Below, one piece after another: positions 1-8,916 of a stretch of DNA of 64,000 nucleotides. The stretch lies in contig CAMYOK010000019.1 in the NCBI GenBank assembly GCA_947259995.1, positions 62,001-126,000 of the forward strand, in the 5' to 3' direction. The DNA comes from an uncultured Pseudomonadales bacterium (GTDB lineage Bacteria; Pseudomonadota; Gammaproteobacteria; Pseudomonadales; Pseudohongiellaceae). The position numbers were made by a program, and so were the translations under genes. Every line of letters starts with the position of its first letter. Position 1 is the first letter of the stretch. The notes under the pieces were generated by a model that saw only the letters and a list, made by a program, of their open reading frames with translations, made no database searches and was not told the origin of the DNA.

Positions 1-78
1 GAAACAGTTCATACCGATACGTTCTGTGTCTAACAGCAAACCATCCATGTCGAATATCGCTGCTTTAATATTATTCAG
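1..78 (-). CDS. HAD-superfamily hydrolase, N-terminal fragment (runs off left edge)
   Basis: The 26 visible codons read into the window edge and contain HAD motif I, FDMDGLLLDTE, with the nucleophile and acid Asp residues. This is typical of beta-phosphoglucomutase/YniC-like phosphatases. No ATG lies before the motif. The reading frame is closed by a stop a few codons upstream, so the start is probably CTG at 78 or ATT at 81, or the 5' end is damaged. Only the family can be stated, because the cap domain and motifs II-IV are outside the window. Confidence 0.6.
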   Translation of the reverse strand, partial: MNNIKAAIFDMDGLLLDTERIGMNCF

Positions 79-132
79 AATAGCCTACCTAAAATGATCT
101 TAAAATCATTGAGCCGAAATGAATTCACCTGC

Positions 133-501
133 CTATTTCAATTTCGCTTTTGCTCTTTCGATTATAGCCTGCTGTTTTGCATTGATTGGCAAACGCCTAA
201 ATGGGCTGATATTGCTGCCTCCAGTATTGCCTGATGGCACTAGCCCTAACGCGGTCTTTGTCATTGCTCCAACGAGGCGAAGGCACTGCCCCAACACTTC
301 TTTAGCATTATGCTGTCGCCACCCCCACAAAAACATAAGCCAATGTACCTTTGTGTGATAATACGTCGATTCCTGTCCAAGGACATGCGCAATTTCAAGA
401 TGCTTAAACTCTTGCATAGCATCACCTTTCGCTCTGGCTTGGCTCGCCGAAGCAATTTCATCCTCTACATAAGAAGCAATATTTTTTGAAAACTCAAACA
501 T
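133..501 (-). CDS. DUF3703 family protein
   Basis: This 122-residue protein has the DUF3703 pattern. An alpha-helical N-terminus is followed by the signature HLEIAHVLGQ, two His-containing stretches (YYHTKVHWLM), a REV/KEVLGQ-like segment and the motif VPSGNTGGSN. Length and motif order match the intact family, whose function is unknown. The ATG is preceded by GGAG at good spacing. It stands alone between a HAD gene and a GNAT gene; the downstream 160 bases (502-661) hold nothing recognisable. Confidence 0.7.
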   Translation of the reverse strand: MFEFSKNIASYVEDEIASASQARAKGDAMQEFKHLEIAHVLGQESTYYHTKVHWLMFLWGWRQHNAKEVLGQCLRLVGAMTKTALGLVPSGNTGGSNISPFRRLPINAKQQAIIERAKAKLK

Positions 502-661
502 CTATAATTCTCCAGAACTCCCCAAAGAAAAGTTACGATTCGAATTACTAGTACCCCTAAAGTGAGGAGGGCCAAAATTCTATTTCTAAAACATACTGAG
601 CTATATTAGCTCTAAGCAATCGTTCCTTATCTGAGCATTGGTTTTCTACCAACTGAATTTA

Positions 662-1216
662 TCACAATAAATAAATCCGATAGCGAAAGCTTCTGCTATT
701 TTCATAAGCCGATGGTTTTACAAACTCATCATGCAATACCGCACCACATTTCTCTGCAACTTTCTGCGATGCAATATTGTCAGCATCTATAGTCACTGTA
801 ATATACTCGAGGCCAGTAAACTCTAATTGCATCAATAACTGGGAGAACGCTTGCGTCGCATACCCCTGCCCGCGTTTCCATGGCACTACGTTGTACCCAG
901 CGTGGCCTAATACATGATCAGGCAACTCTTCTTTTCCTGGCTGCCACCGAAACCCAACTTGCCCACAAAACTCCCCATCCCAAATCCAGCGAATAAAACC
1001 AGACAAACGTTCTACTAGCGAACCATCGGGCAAACGAATTGGCGCTCCCCGCGCTTGTAAATCGGTTAGGCTTTCAATATAGGCCACAGGATCTTCGGAG
1101 ATTGCCTGCAAGTCTTCATCAGCCGCCTCAGGGCGAACATTGTTAGGAGACCAGCCTTGGTGCAGGGCTGCTTTGTAAGATTCGATATGCGCTAGGGATG
1201 GTGTGATGATTTTCAT
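662..1216 (-). CDS. GNAT family N-acetyltransferase (RimJ/RimL-like)
   Basis: A 184-residue acetyltransferase. The acetyl-CoA pyrophosphate-binding loop is visible as RGQGYATQAFSQLL, preceded by the beta-4 strand NVVPWKRG and followed by ITVDADNIASQKVAEKCGA, the usual alpha-4/beta-6 region of RimJ/RimL-type GNATs. The ATG at 1216 was chosen because residues upstream of it do not resemble the family and a GTGAG sequence precedes it. It probably acetylates a small molecule or a protein N-terminus; the substrate cannot be told. It lies 31 bases after the P-loop kinase gene on the same strand and may be its operon partner. Confidence 0.8.
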   Translation of the reverse strand: MKIITPSLAHIESYKAALHQGWSPNNVRPEAADEDLQAISEDPVAYIESLTDLQARGAPIRLPDGSLVERLSGFIRWIWDGEFCGQVGFRWQPGKEELPDHVLGHAGYNVVPWKRGQGYATQAFSQLLMQLEFTGLEYITVTIDADNIASQKVAEKCGAVLHDEFVKPSAYENSRSFRYRIYLL

Positions 1217-1247
1217 GGTTCTCACTTTGAGGAACTCGGCACCATGG

Positions 1248-1742
1248 CTATGCGTTGACCGTGCGGCCGTACTTAAGCTCTTGTGTATCTGGCACTTCAA
1301 ACCGAGGCTCCATAAAGTCAAACATCATGTCCGTGACCTCAAAGGCATATACCTCTGGGTTCTTTTCTGCATTGCGTTTCTCGACGCGTTTTTTCCGAAC
1401 CTCAGTAGAGGCCGCTATGTAATGCACTTCGGCATTGAGGCCTAACTCTTCGCCTCTTTTGACAAACCCTTGGCGCTGCTCTTTCGTGGTAAACCCTAAA
1501 TCTAGGATCACATTGCCATCAAGCGACAAAATTTGTTTGGAAGTTTCCCAGATTTGTTCATAGCAGCGATTAACCCGCTCGATCATCCACGAGTAGTCCA
1601 ATGAAGTCATGTCTTTGGCGAACAAGGTTTGCATCCATGGATCTATGGAAAACCTTACCGCTCCCACTTCTTTGGCATGGGCCAAAGAGTAGGTGGTTTT
1701 TCCTGCGCCGGTGGGCCCGCAAACTAGAATTAGTTTGGCCAT
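1248..1742 (-). CDS. P-loop ATP-binding protein (zeta-toxin/kinase-like)
   Basis: This 164-residue protein starts with a Walker A loop, CGPTGAGKTT, at residues 8-17. A DPW motif follows, then an ILDLGF segment resembling Walker B, and an Arg-rich LID-like stretch (EVRKKRVEKRN) around residues 113-123. It matches the family of small AAA_33-type kinases found beside metabolic genes. The substrate is unknown. Its start overlaps the 3' end of the homocysteine methyltransferase gene by 13 bases, indicating translational coupling. Confidence 0.8.
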   Translation of the reverse strand: MAKLILVCGPTGAGKTTYSLAHAKEVGAVRFSIDPWMQTLFAKDMTSLDYSWMIERVNRCYEQIWETSKQILSLDGNVILDLGFTTKEQRQGFVKRGEELGLNAEVHYIAASTEVRKKRVEKRNAEKNPEVYAFEVTDMMFDFMEPRFEVPDTQELKYGRTVNA

Positions 1743-2659
1743 GTTGTATTACTCCCTTTGTGCTTAACAAGTGCGGAGAGATGCTTGCTATCGGTACCAC
1801 AGCAACCACCCAATATTTTGAGGCCGAAGTCTGTGTTCAACTGCACCATTAAATCGGCCCAATCTGCAACGGACTCTGACTTGAGCTCTTTAGACCCTTC
1901 TAGTTCTGCATGGCTAAGTGACGATGCGTTTGCTTGTAAGCCGAGCAGCCGGCCAGTCGGTATTTTCGCCAGTGATTGCGCTTGTAAAAACGAAGGGTAA
2001 GAACAATTGATAAAATAGCCGAGTGGTTTATGCGCAGTGTTAGCGTCTACAAAAGCCATTGCGGCCGCAAGCGTTGTTCCATCCAATACTTTGCCATCGG
2101 CGCCAATTACAAAACTAATAATATATGGCAATCCTGTCGCTTGCATCGCCTGTGCAATTCCAGCAGCTTCCTCAACATTGGGCAGCGTGACGGCCATCAG
2201 AAAATCCACAGAGGCACTTGCTAGCTCATCAACCTGCCATTGATGAAAGTCTTTTGCCTTGTGTAGTGACAGCCCTTGTGCGGGGTGATAACAATCATTT
2301 TTGCAGCCTATCACTCCGCCAATTTTGACTGTGACTTTTCTAGGCTCATTGGCAACTAGTGCTTGCAGGAATCTAGCAGCCTCAACGTTTATGTCTTGGC
2401 GCTGCTTTGAGGCTAGCACTCTCTCATGGTTCGTGCGCCACGTTGGGGTGCTCAATAATATCGGCCGATCACTTCCCGCCGCGATATCAATGTACTCCTG
2501 ATACACGGCCCGAAGTGCTGCCCTGCCCGCTTCGCTAAAGATCAAAGGCGCATGCACTAGGTGTTCGTCTAGCTCTATCTTCTCGTTACGCCGCAGTCGT
2601 TCTACGACCGCCGCTTCGGCGAGAATGAATTTGTGTTTTTCTAGCAGGTCTTTCATCAA
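1730..2659 (-). CDS. Homocysteine S-methyltransferase family protein
   Basis: A 309-residue (beta/alpha)8-type enzyme. The zinc-binding cysteines are visible in the two expected places: NCSYPS in the middle-to-late barrel and GGCCGTDSKHL near the C-terminus. Family members transfer a methyl group from S-methylmethionine or betaine-like donors to homocysteine. Here the N-terminal strand (LAEAAVVERLRR) lacks the usual DGG(L/M)GT start, so the natural substrate could differ. It is the upstream gene of a pair with the P-loop kinase. Confidence 0.8.
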   Translation of the reverse strand: MMKDLLEKHKFILAEAAVVERLRRNEKIELDEHLVHAPLIFSEAGRAALRAVYQEYIDIAAGSDRPILLSTPTWRTNHERVLASKQRQDINVEAARFLQALVANEPRKVTVKIGGVIGCKNDCYHPAQGLSLHKAKDFHQWQVDELASASVDFLMAVTLPNVEEAAGIAQAMQATGLPYIISFVIGADGKVLDGTTLAAAMAFVDANTAHKPLGYFINCSYPSFLQAQSLAKIPTGRLLGLQANASSLSHAELEGSKELKSESVADWADLMVQLNTDFGLKILGGCCGTDSKHLSALVKHKGSNTTWPN

Positions 2660-2696
2660 ACAATCCTAATCAAGTAAACCGAGCTTGTAGTCACAA

Positions 2697-3152
2697 TCAC
2701 TGAGCCTTGCCAAGGTAACTATCTAGATCTTTAGTGATCTCTTGGGCTAACAAACCGATCTCAACGTCAATCCCAGCTGCTTTCATTTTTTCAATTCCCT
2801 TCCCATTGTTTCTTGGGTCTGGGTCAAGCATTCCCACGTAAACGGTCTTTATCCCAGCGTCGATTAGGGTCTGGGCACACGATGGTGTTCTGCCTTGAAA
2901 AGAACATGGTTCCAGCGTTACAAATGCAGCAACGTCATCGGTTGCAATGCCAAGCAGACTTAATGCCATCGCCTCAGCATGAGGCTCGCCTGGGCTACTC
3001 GTATGACCTTGAGCCACTACCATGGCATTATGCACGAGGACACAACCCACTGGAGGATTGTCCCCACAATTCGCAATGGCTAATCGGCCTTCATGAATTG
3101 CTAATTGCATGAATTTACGTTTTTCCGATAGTAGCACTGTGTTTGACTCCAT
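2697..3152 (-). CDS. RibD-type cytosine/pyrimidine deaminase domain protein
   Basis: A 151-residue stand-alone deaminase. It has the zinc-binding and proton-shuttle motif HAEAMAL and the second zinc motif PCSFQGRTPSC, the form seen in the N-terminal deaminase domain of riboflavin biosynthesis RibD. The C-terminal reductase domain of RibD is absent, so this is either a monofunctional deaminase or a relative acting on another aminopyrimidine. The neighbours (methyltransferase upstream on the left, M24 peptidase on the right) do not suggest a riboflavin operon. Confidence 0.8.
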   Translation of the reverse strand: MESNTVLLSEKRKFMQLAIHEGRLAIANCGDNPPVGCVLVHNAMVVAQGHTSSPGEPHAEAMALSLLGIATDDVAAFVTLEPCSFQGRTPSCAQTLIDAGIKTVYVGMLDPDPRNNGKGIEKMKAAGIDVEIGLLAQEITKDLDSYLGKAQ

Positions 3153-3186
3153 TGGTTTGAATTGTCATGGCAGGAATCCTAGAAAG

Positions 3187-3954
3187 CTATAGAACTATTG
3201 CACGCCCATCCTGATCGAAATAATAAATCTCTTCGTGCTTGAACCCCCACTTCGAGCCACACTTTCGAATATGAGGCTCAAATGTAAACAAACCTACATC
3301 ACCCAACGACTCCTTGCAGCGACTATCGACGAATCGTCTATCCGATGCTCTAGACTCGATACTGTGCCCAACATTTCCTAGAAAATCCAAATTTTCATAT
3401 CCATAATGCTTTATTCTGGTATTACTAAATTCATACAACTCACAGAACTTGGTTTGCGGCCTTACGAAATTAATCATTTCAGCATGTAGTGCTTTCTCTA
3501 TTGCAAACCCATTGAGAAATTCTTGCTGCTTAGGACTCAGTGTCGGCCTACCATTTTCAACCGCAATCGACCGAGCACAGTCGCCCCAAACTTCACCGAT
3601 TTTTGGGCTAAGATCAATTGTAATAAAATTGGTCTGACCTACCTTCTCATTCTCTGGGAAATAGTCCCTTCCTGATATAGAAAGGCAACTTCTGCTTCCT
3701 AGCAGGACAAATGCCGGAACGTCATGATACCAAGTCTCTGTGACTCCGAACTCTGCAAGAATCTCAATTGCCTTTTTGACGATTGTCGACTCCGTTGCTT
3801 CAGGAGTAATAAAGCTAACAAGCTGAGCGTGAACCAACTTCGCTATCGATTGAACATATTTATGCTGTTCAAGGTTCACTTTGACACCAGCTGTATTGAT
3901 GGAGTGAACGGTTGCACCAGATTCCTTATCACCACTTTTTTCCGCTTTGGGCAC
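3187..3954 (-). CDS. M24 family (Xaa-Pro aminopeptidase-like) metallopeptidase
   Basis: A 255-residue single-domain pita-bread fold protein. The five expected metal ligands can be placed: Asp in FITIDLSPK, Asp in WGDCARS, His in NVGHSIES, Glu in FTFEPHI and Glu in KHEEIYYF. The start is a GTG at 3954 behind GGAAG. Members cleave N-terminal residues or act as creatinase/ectoine hydrolase-type enzymes. The N-terminal prodomain of proline dipeptidases is missing. Substrate unknown. Confidence 0.75.
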   Translation of the reverse strand: MPKAEKSGDKESGATVHSINTAGVKVNLEQHKYVQSIAKLVHAQLVSFITPEATESTIVKKAIEILAEFGVTETWYHDVPAFVLLGSRSCLSISGRDYFPENEKVGQTNFITIDLSPKIGEVWGDCARSIAVENGRPTLSPKQQEFLNGFAIEKALHAEMINFVRPQTKFCELYEFSNTRIKHYGYENLDFLGNVGHSIESRASDRRFVDSRCKESLGDVGLFTFEPHIRKCGSKWGFKHEEIYYFDQDGRAIVL

Positions 3955-3998
3955 TCTGCTTCCAAGTAGAATAATTCCCTCTCAGGACACGCACACTG

Positions 3999-5060
3999 CT
4001 ACTGTCCTTCGTCCAATCTTCGCAAATGCATTTCTCTATCTTGCCTATCTAGAATGAAGTCTGTTTGTGGGATTACTGCTTTGAGAATGATTTTGTGCGC
4101 CGTGTCGAGCGCCTCGTCTGCGGATACAGGGTAATCTGGGCTTATGCCTGTACCCTCCCAGTTTTCTCCTGTAACAGCATTGATAGCCCGGCCATTGGGC
4201 AGCCATAAATAGAAATCATCGACAATTCGCTGAATTCCACCGGGATGGGCGCCACCACGTGTGGTTTCTCCTACAATTTCTGCTCGCTCAAAGGCTTTCA
4301 TTGCATAACTAAAAGCTTCTGCCGCCGAGAAAGTCATATCGCTTGTCAGAATGATGACTGGACGCTCAAGTCCATACCATGCCCCATCGAGATCAGTGGT
4401 CGTCCAGAACTCTTGAGTAATATCTGTCTTTTTCCAGTAAATAGAATCTACGTGCGTCGGAGATGGTCCCAAAAAATAGCTCGCTAGCAACGCTACTGCC
4501 TCAGGCATACCACCATAATTTTTACGCAGGTCTATGATCAGCCCGCCGGTATTCTGAACAAGGTTCATGGCTGTACCAAGCGCCTGCGCTGTAGGTTCCG
4601 CTTCCATGAAACCGCTAAGATCAAAATAACCGATATTGCCGTCTAACCGACCAACACTGCGAATGCCCGAATTAAAGTATTTGTGCATCATGGCATTTTC
4701 AGCCTGCAACTCTGGAGTAGGATTCAAATACTCCTCCTCCGTAGTCACTCCAGCATCGTTGTAGAAAAAATTCAAATGCTCGTCATTACTTAGTTCACGC
4801 ATGCGGTTGCGTAGCACAGTTGTGAACTCAGCCACACTCGAAACGTTGTCGTAATCACCATTTTCGAGGTCTGAGATGAGAGCCCGCGCCATGGTCTCTC
4901 CTACTTCTGAAAAGATATATTGGGACTCCAGAACCTCGGATGTTTCATGCACTACTTTATGTATAAGTTCGGGTGATAGATTCTCGGCTGGTATTGCACT
5001 GTGGGATGAAAAAACCGTAAGCAAAACTACTACACTTACGTTAGCAATTTTTCTTAACAT
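3999..5060 (-). CDS. Exported S41 family peptidase (tail-specific protease-like)
   Basis: A 353-residue protein with an N-terminal signal peptide (MLRKIANVSVVVLLTVF, cleavage near SAIPA). The peptidase_S41 core follows: GYFDLSGF, IIDLRKNYGG and the nucleophile region LTSDMTFSAAEAF with the catalytic Ser in FSAAE. There is no PDZ domain, the arrangement of IRBP/tricorn-like S41 proteins. The start at 5060 was chosen because it begins the signal peptide and has GGGAGAAG ahead. It is probably periplasmic. A second S41 protein, with a PDZ, lies at 21448-22707. Confidence 0.85.
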   Translation of the reverse strand: MLRKIANVSVVVLLTVFSSHSAIPAENLSPELIHKVVHETSEVLESQYIFSEVGETMARALISDLENGDYDNVSSVAEFTTVLRNRMRELSNDEHLNFFYNDAGVTTEEEYLNPTPELQAENAMMHKYFNSGIRSVGRLDGNIGYFDLSGFMEAEPTAQALGTAMNLVQNTGGLIIDLRKNYGGMPEAVALLASYFLGPSPTHVDSIYWKKTDITQEFWTTTDLDGAWYGLERPVIILTSDMTFSAAEAFSYAMKAFERAEIVGETTRGGAHPGGIQRIVDDFYLWLPNGRAINAVTGENWEGTGISPDYPVSADEALDTAHKIILKAVIPQTDFILDRQDREMHLRRLDEGQ

Positions 5061-5245
5061 CGTTTGCTTCTCCCTATTAAATTTTCGGCTTACACTCGAC
5101 ATTAGTAGCGTAAGACGATACCAATCACTATTTGCGACTTTAGTAACTGCGACTTCATTCATCGCGATGAGTTCTCTATTGTCTGCGTCATTGAAAAATA
5201 GCTGGCTACGCTAGAGATCTAAAACCTTTATTTGTTCCTTAGTCT

Positions 5246-5482
5246 TTATTCCTGAAGGTAATGTAATTGCGCTACCCGCTTCTGTCGGTACAAACTTACA
5301 CTCTTCATAAAGTCGAATAGCCGGTTAATTGGAATTTCTTCCACTACGACTTTTGCTACGATTCTAGAAACTCTATCTTCCGGTGGTGGCCCTTTTGCCA
5401 GAAACTCCCCTTCGGAGAAAACTCGGCTCCACAATTCCAAGAAGCCTGTCACATCGGACGACTGAATACGACGAATCTCCAA
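5246..5482 (-). pseudogene. Truncated GNAT acetyltransferase
   Basis: The first ~58 residues (IRRIQSSDVTGFLELWSRV, then a PPPEDRVSRIVAKVV segment) match the N-terminal half of a GNAT domain. The acetyl-CoA-binding half is missing, and after residue ~58 the sequence becomes unrelated and stops at 78 residues. Intact relatives run to about 170 residues. No continuation was found in other frames down to the S41 gene. It is best read as a 3'-truncated relic. Confidence 0.5.
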
Positions 5483-5548
5483 AGCAGACTCCTTAGCACC
5501 AATATCCCCTTCGAATAGAGAGCACTATGTTTACCGACGATAACATTA

Positions 5549-6010
5549 TCACTCCTCCCCCAAACGCTTAACGAGCTGCAACGCTGGATTTGTAGGGCTC
5601 CAGAGACTTGGAAAGACTTCGATAGCTTCGTACCCTCTCTTTAAGTAGAAATCACGAGTCGCGGCATAGTTTATGTCGGGGGATGTGTCAGCAATCGTCT
5701 TAATTTGGAGAAACTTGACTCCCTCTGAAGCAAGCCAAGACTCTGCATGATCTAGCAGTTTCGAGCCTATTCCTTTACTTCTATCATCGGAGCGTACCGC
5801 TATGCAGTGCACCTCCCACGCGTTCGGAAAATGCTCCAATAGGGATATGAACCCAAGTAGCTTAGAGTCTGACTCATAGGCAAAGCCTGGCATCAGCTTT
5901 GAGTCTCGCACATACATTTGGATGGACTCTTCAATACCAAACCAAGCTGGCAAGGATCGCAATATTGCTTCGCAGTCACTTTCGCAATCTAGCTTCGGAC
6001 CCACAATCAT
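5549..6010 (-). CDS. GNAT family N-acetyltransferase
   Basis: A 153-residue GNAT. The acetyl-CoA-binding signature is DRSKGIGSKLLDHAESWL, preceded by the beta-4 strand WEVHCIAVRSD and followed by the late motif YAATRDFYLKRGYEAIEVF. The start at 6010 gives the usual GNAT N-terminus (MIVGPKLDCESDCEAIL); upstream in-frame codons do not fit. It lies 16 bases after the RidA gene on the same strand, so the two are probably cotranscribed. Substrate unknown. Confidence 0.8.
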   Translation of the reverse strand: MIVGPKLDCESDCEAILRSLPAWFGIEESIQMYVRDSKLMPGFAYESDSKLLGFISLLEHFPNAWEVHCIAVRSDDRSKGIGSKLLDHAESWLASEGVKFLQIKTIADTSPDINYAATRDFYLKRGYEAIEVFPSLWSPTNPALQLVKRLGEE

Positions 6011-6026
6011 ACTATGGCCCCTTCCA

Positions 6027-6473
6027 TTACGCCGCCGCAATGCACTCAATCTCCACGCGCGTATCACCGCCTAAGCTGATGCCGACAGCGGTGCGGGCGG
6101 GTTTGTTTTCTGGAAAGAATTCGGTGTAGACCTCGTTCATCGCTCCCCACTCTGACATGTCGACAAGGAACACCGTGCATTTCAATACGCGGTCCATTGA
6201 TGAGCCAAAGCGTTCGAGTGCGTCTTTTATGGATTCTAAGGCGCGACGCGTTTCAGGTTGCACGCCGGATTCGCCTGCGCCACCGGTTTTACCGGCTAGA
6301 AAAATCATTCCGCCGTAGCGCACCCCTTCGGAGTACGGGGCGCGTGGATTCGGGTTCAAATATTCCGGATCAGCAAAGCGCGGCTCTGCTTCGGCGGCAT
6401 TGGCGGTGGGCATCTCGGGTTGGCAAGAAAGCAATACAGTGGAAAGCGCGAAAGCGATAAGAGTTCTAAACAT
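6027..6473 (-). CDS. Exported RidA/YjgF family protein (predicted lipoprotein)
   Basis: A 148-residue protein with a signal sequence ending in a lipobox, LLSC at residues 14-17, followed by a complete RidA domain (YSEGVRYGGMIFLAGKTG, FLVDMSEWGAMNEVYTEFF, and RVEIECIAA at the C-terminus). Cytosolic RidA hydrolyses reactive enamines/imines from threonine dehydratase and related enzymes. Export to the envelope is less usual and suggests action on other imines or a binding role. The Arg and Glu near the C-terminus that line the RidA pocket are retained. Confidence 0.8.
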   Translation of the reverse strand: MFRTLIAFALSTVLLSCQPEMPTANAAEAEPRFADPEYLNPNPRAPYSEGVRYGGMIFLAGKTGGAGESGVQPETRRALESIKDALERFGSSMDRVLKCTVFLVDMSEWGAMNEVYTEFFPENKPARTAVGISLGGDTRVEIECIAAA

Positions 6474-6532
6474 TTTCTTTCTCCAATAATTATTGTTAGG
6501 TGAGAATCGGTAAAATGCAGTATCGGTTTAAA

Positions 6533-8791
6533 TCAGAAGCGAAACGTGTAGTTCAGCTTCAATGCGCCACCACTTGAGAGTGTCTCGAAACGGCTATCAC
6601 GTAGCGGCCCATCGTCATATAGCCAGTTGTTGCTCCACACTAGGAACACGTCATTGCCTGGTTGAATGATCCAACGCAGGCGCGCGTAAACACCCACAAC
6701 ATGTGATAGATCATCGTACTGTACATTGCCTGTGAACGCAGTCCAAGGGCTTAGGTTCCAGGCCCATGAAAGGCGCACGAGATTGGTGTCAAAATCGCCC
6801 TGTGGCAAGGTCACTTCGTTGTGCTGATAGTTTGCGGTCAACGACATACCATTGCGCGAACGAATGGTGCTCGCGAGATCGATGCTATCGCGCTCACCGC
6901 CCCAGAATTCAGAGTGTTCGTACTCCGCGCTAGCAGAGAGCATTCTGCGCCCCGCGGTGCTGGCTTCGACAGACCATTTGTCCGATTCATACTCGCCAGG
7001 CAGGATGCTGATGGCATCATCGCCTCGTCCATAAACGTTGAAGGTATGGTCTAAGCGTTCATAGTTGCGCCCAACCTCGAATGACAGTTGATCCCCACTT
7101 TCAAAGTTTATTTCCAGTGGCGTGATGTTGAGGTTGCGCGTCAGCAGTCGATCATCCAAGTCAGTCAGGTATTCGAAATAAATCTCGTGTTCAGTTTGAC
7201 GAATGTATTTCCAGTTCTGCGGACGCGGTGCGATGGTAAACGTCGGTTGATGACGTCGATAGCCTCGCCGTTCGACAAAACCTACGGCTGGATCCCACTG
7301 TTCACCAAATTCTCGATGTGATGAGTGCACGCGAATGAGATCGTTGGGGAACGACCAGCGCACACCACGGGAACTTCGATCGGATGTGCTCGAATCGCCC
7401 CCTTCAATCGGGTCGTTATGGTAAAGCATGAAACCTTCGAATTGCGCGTTGTATTGTCCTAGAAATTGGGAGGTAAAGAAATTGAAGTCTGCCCCTACGG
7501 TGTGCCGATCTTCCAGCTCTACGCTCCCCGGGGCTGTATCAGAAGCTCGGCGTGTATAGATCATGCCAAGATGTGATTGTTGGAAAAGGCGGCGCTTGAC
7601 TCGTGCGACCGTAAAGTCTTCAGCGCCCCAAGGGCGAGCCGACCCATCGCCATTGTCGAGTGTGGTGTCTCCGGTTCGCACTTGGTAGACACCTAGCTCG
7701 TATTCTCCCACTTGCCCACCTAATCGAGCGCCGAAGTCGATCGGTACTTCTTGGCCCTCAACTAGACCAATGCGGCGGCTGAAAAAAGGGTCAGCCCAAT
7801 TGAATGAGAACACACCCGAGCCTTCGAGAAAAAATTCACGTTGTTCTGGGAATCGTATAGGAAAGCGCGTCAGGTTGACCTGCCGATTGTCGACTTCTAC
7901 CTCGGCAAAGTCTGTATTGAGAGTCAGCGCCGCGCGCAGAGATGGCGTTAATGAATAGGTCACATCAATGCCAGCTTTGGCATCATCACCGGCATTAATG
8001 CCTGCCGCAGGGCCGCGATTGGTTGAAACGTTGACGAAGGGTTTAAGCTCTATGCCCATGCCTTGGCTGAGGTCGTTCAATCCGTTCAGTTGGCCAGTGT
8101 GAATCGGGCGGAACAGCCCTTCGTTGCGTCGCCAGCCATTCCATAGAATCTCTTCGTTGTGGCGGCGAATTGTGCGTTGGAAGTTAATGCCCCAGGCCCC
8201 TAAGGCAGGGTCGAAGTTGAGCGTGGAAAAAGGGATGCGAATCTCGGCTGACCAGCCGTCGTCTTGAATTGCAGTTCTGATATTCCAGATGCCGTTCCAG
8301 CGTTTGTTGAAGCCGCCACCACCTTCGATCAGGCCGTCACCGAGTAGGCCTGCAGGATTGGTCTCGAAAAAGTAGCCAGTGCGGTTGTCATCGAAGGTGC
8401 TGATGATCCACATGAAGCGGTCATCGGTGCCTAGGCCCGCATCGCGCTGCAATTGATAGGCGAGGATGCCGGACGGGTCAGAGTCGTAAAGCATCGCGCC
8501 GATATACAGGGCTTCGTCGTCATAAAGCACACGGATTTCAGTGCGTTCACTGGGCTGAGCACCTTCAATTGGTTCTTGTTGACGGAACTCGGTGATGGGC
8601 TGAGCCTGTGCCCACACGCCTTCATTGAGGAGACCATCGAGTTGGACTCCTATGTCGCCGTCTATCCGATGTGCCAGCATGCTGGGCCGCACTTCGGTGG
8701 TGGTGATGGCGTCTTGGGCGAGAGCGGATGATGATAGAAGTGACAGCGTCAGCAGCATGAACCCACAAGTGGCGAGTTGTCCTTTATACAT
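6533..8791 (-). CDS. DUF5916 / CBM9-like outer-membrane-associated protein
   Basis: A 752-residue exported protein. After the signal peptide (residues 1-25) a family-9 carbohydrate-binding-like beta-sandwich spans roughly residues 40-230 (RIDGDIGVQLDGLLNEGVW, then an EALYIGAMLYDSDP stretch). The remaining ~500 residues show the alternating aromatic strands of DUF5916, which is predicted to form an outer-membrane beta-barrel, and end in the aromatic LNYTFRF. Function is unknown; such proteins often lie near peptide or carbohydrate hydrolases. It is monocistronic here. Confidence 0.8.
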   Translation of the reverse strand: MYKGQLATCGFMLLTLSLLSSSALAQDAITTTEVRPSMLAHRIDGDIGVQLDGLLNEGVWAQAQPITEFRQQEPIEGAQPSERTEIRVLYDDEALYIGAMLYDSDPSGILAYQLQRDAGLGTDDRFMWIISTFDDNRTGYFFETNPAGLLGDGLIEGGGGFNKRWNGIWNIRTAIQDDGWSAEIRIPFSTLNFDPALGAWGINFQRTIRRHNEEILWNGWRRNEGLFRPIHTGQLNGLNDLSQGMGIELKPFVNVSTNRGPAAGINAGDDAKAGIDVTYSLTPSLRAALTLNTDFAEVEVDNRQVNLTRFPIRFPEQREFFLEGSGVFSFNWADPFFSRRIGLVEGQEVPIDFGARLGGQVGEYELGVYQVRTGDTTLDNGDGSARPWGAEDFTVARVKRRLFQQSHLGMIYTRRASDTAPGSVELEDRHTVGADFNFFTSQFLGQYNAQFEGFMLYHNDPIEGGDSSTSDRSSRGVRWSFPNDLIRVHSSHREFGEQWDPAVGFVERRGYRRHQPTFTIAPRPQNWKYIRQTEHEIYFEYLTDLDDRLLTRNLNITPLEINFESGDQLSFEVGRNYERLDHTFNVYGRGDDAISILPGEYESDKWSVEASTAGRRMLSASAEYEHSEFWGGERDSIDLASTIRSRNGMSLTANYQHNEVTLPQGDFDTNLVRLSWAWNLSPWTAFTGNVQYDDLSHVVGVYARLRWIIQPGNDVFLVWSNNWLYDDGPLRDSRFETLSSGGALKLNYTFRF

Positions 8792-8856
8792 TTATTCTCC
8801 TGGCGGACTTATTGTGTCATGACATGGACCCAAATAACTCGCCATTCATTGCAAAA

Positions 8857-8911
8857 ATCAAGGGGTCAGATTACTTGATCCAAACGGGATCAAGTAATCT
8901 GACCCCTTGAT
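8857..8911. repeat. Long perfect hairpin repeat, copy 1
   Basis: Two 25-base arms (8857-8881 and 8887-8911) are exact inverted complements around a 5-base loop. The arm core is GGGGTCAGATTACTTGAT. A second member of the same family is at 11050-11104. It lies between the TerC gene 3' end and the DUF5916 gene 5' end. It could act as a bidirectional terminator but is more likely a REP-like mobile palindrome of the type moved by IS200/RAYT transposases; none is present in the window. Confidence 0.85.
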
Positions 8912-8916
8912 TCATG

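Noticed and set aside
6838..7054. Open frames on both strands inside the DUF5916 gene
   Set aside because: They are shadows of the 752-residue gene; no ribosome sites or family similarity.
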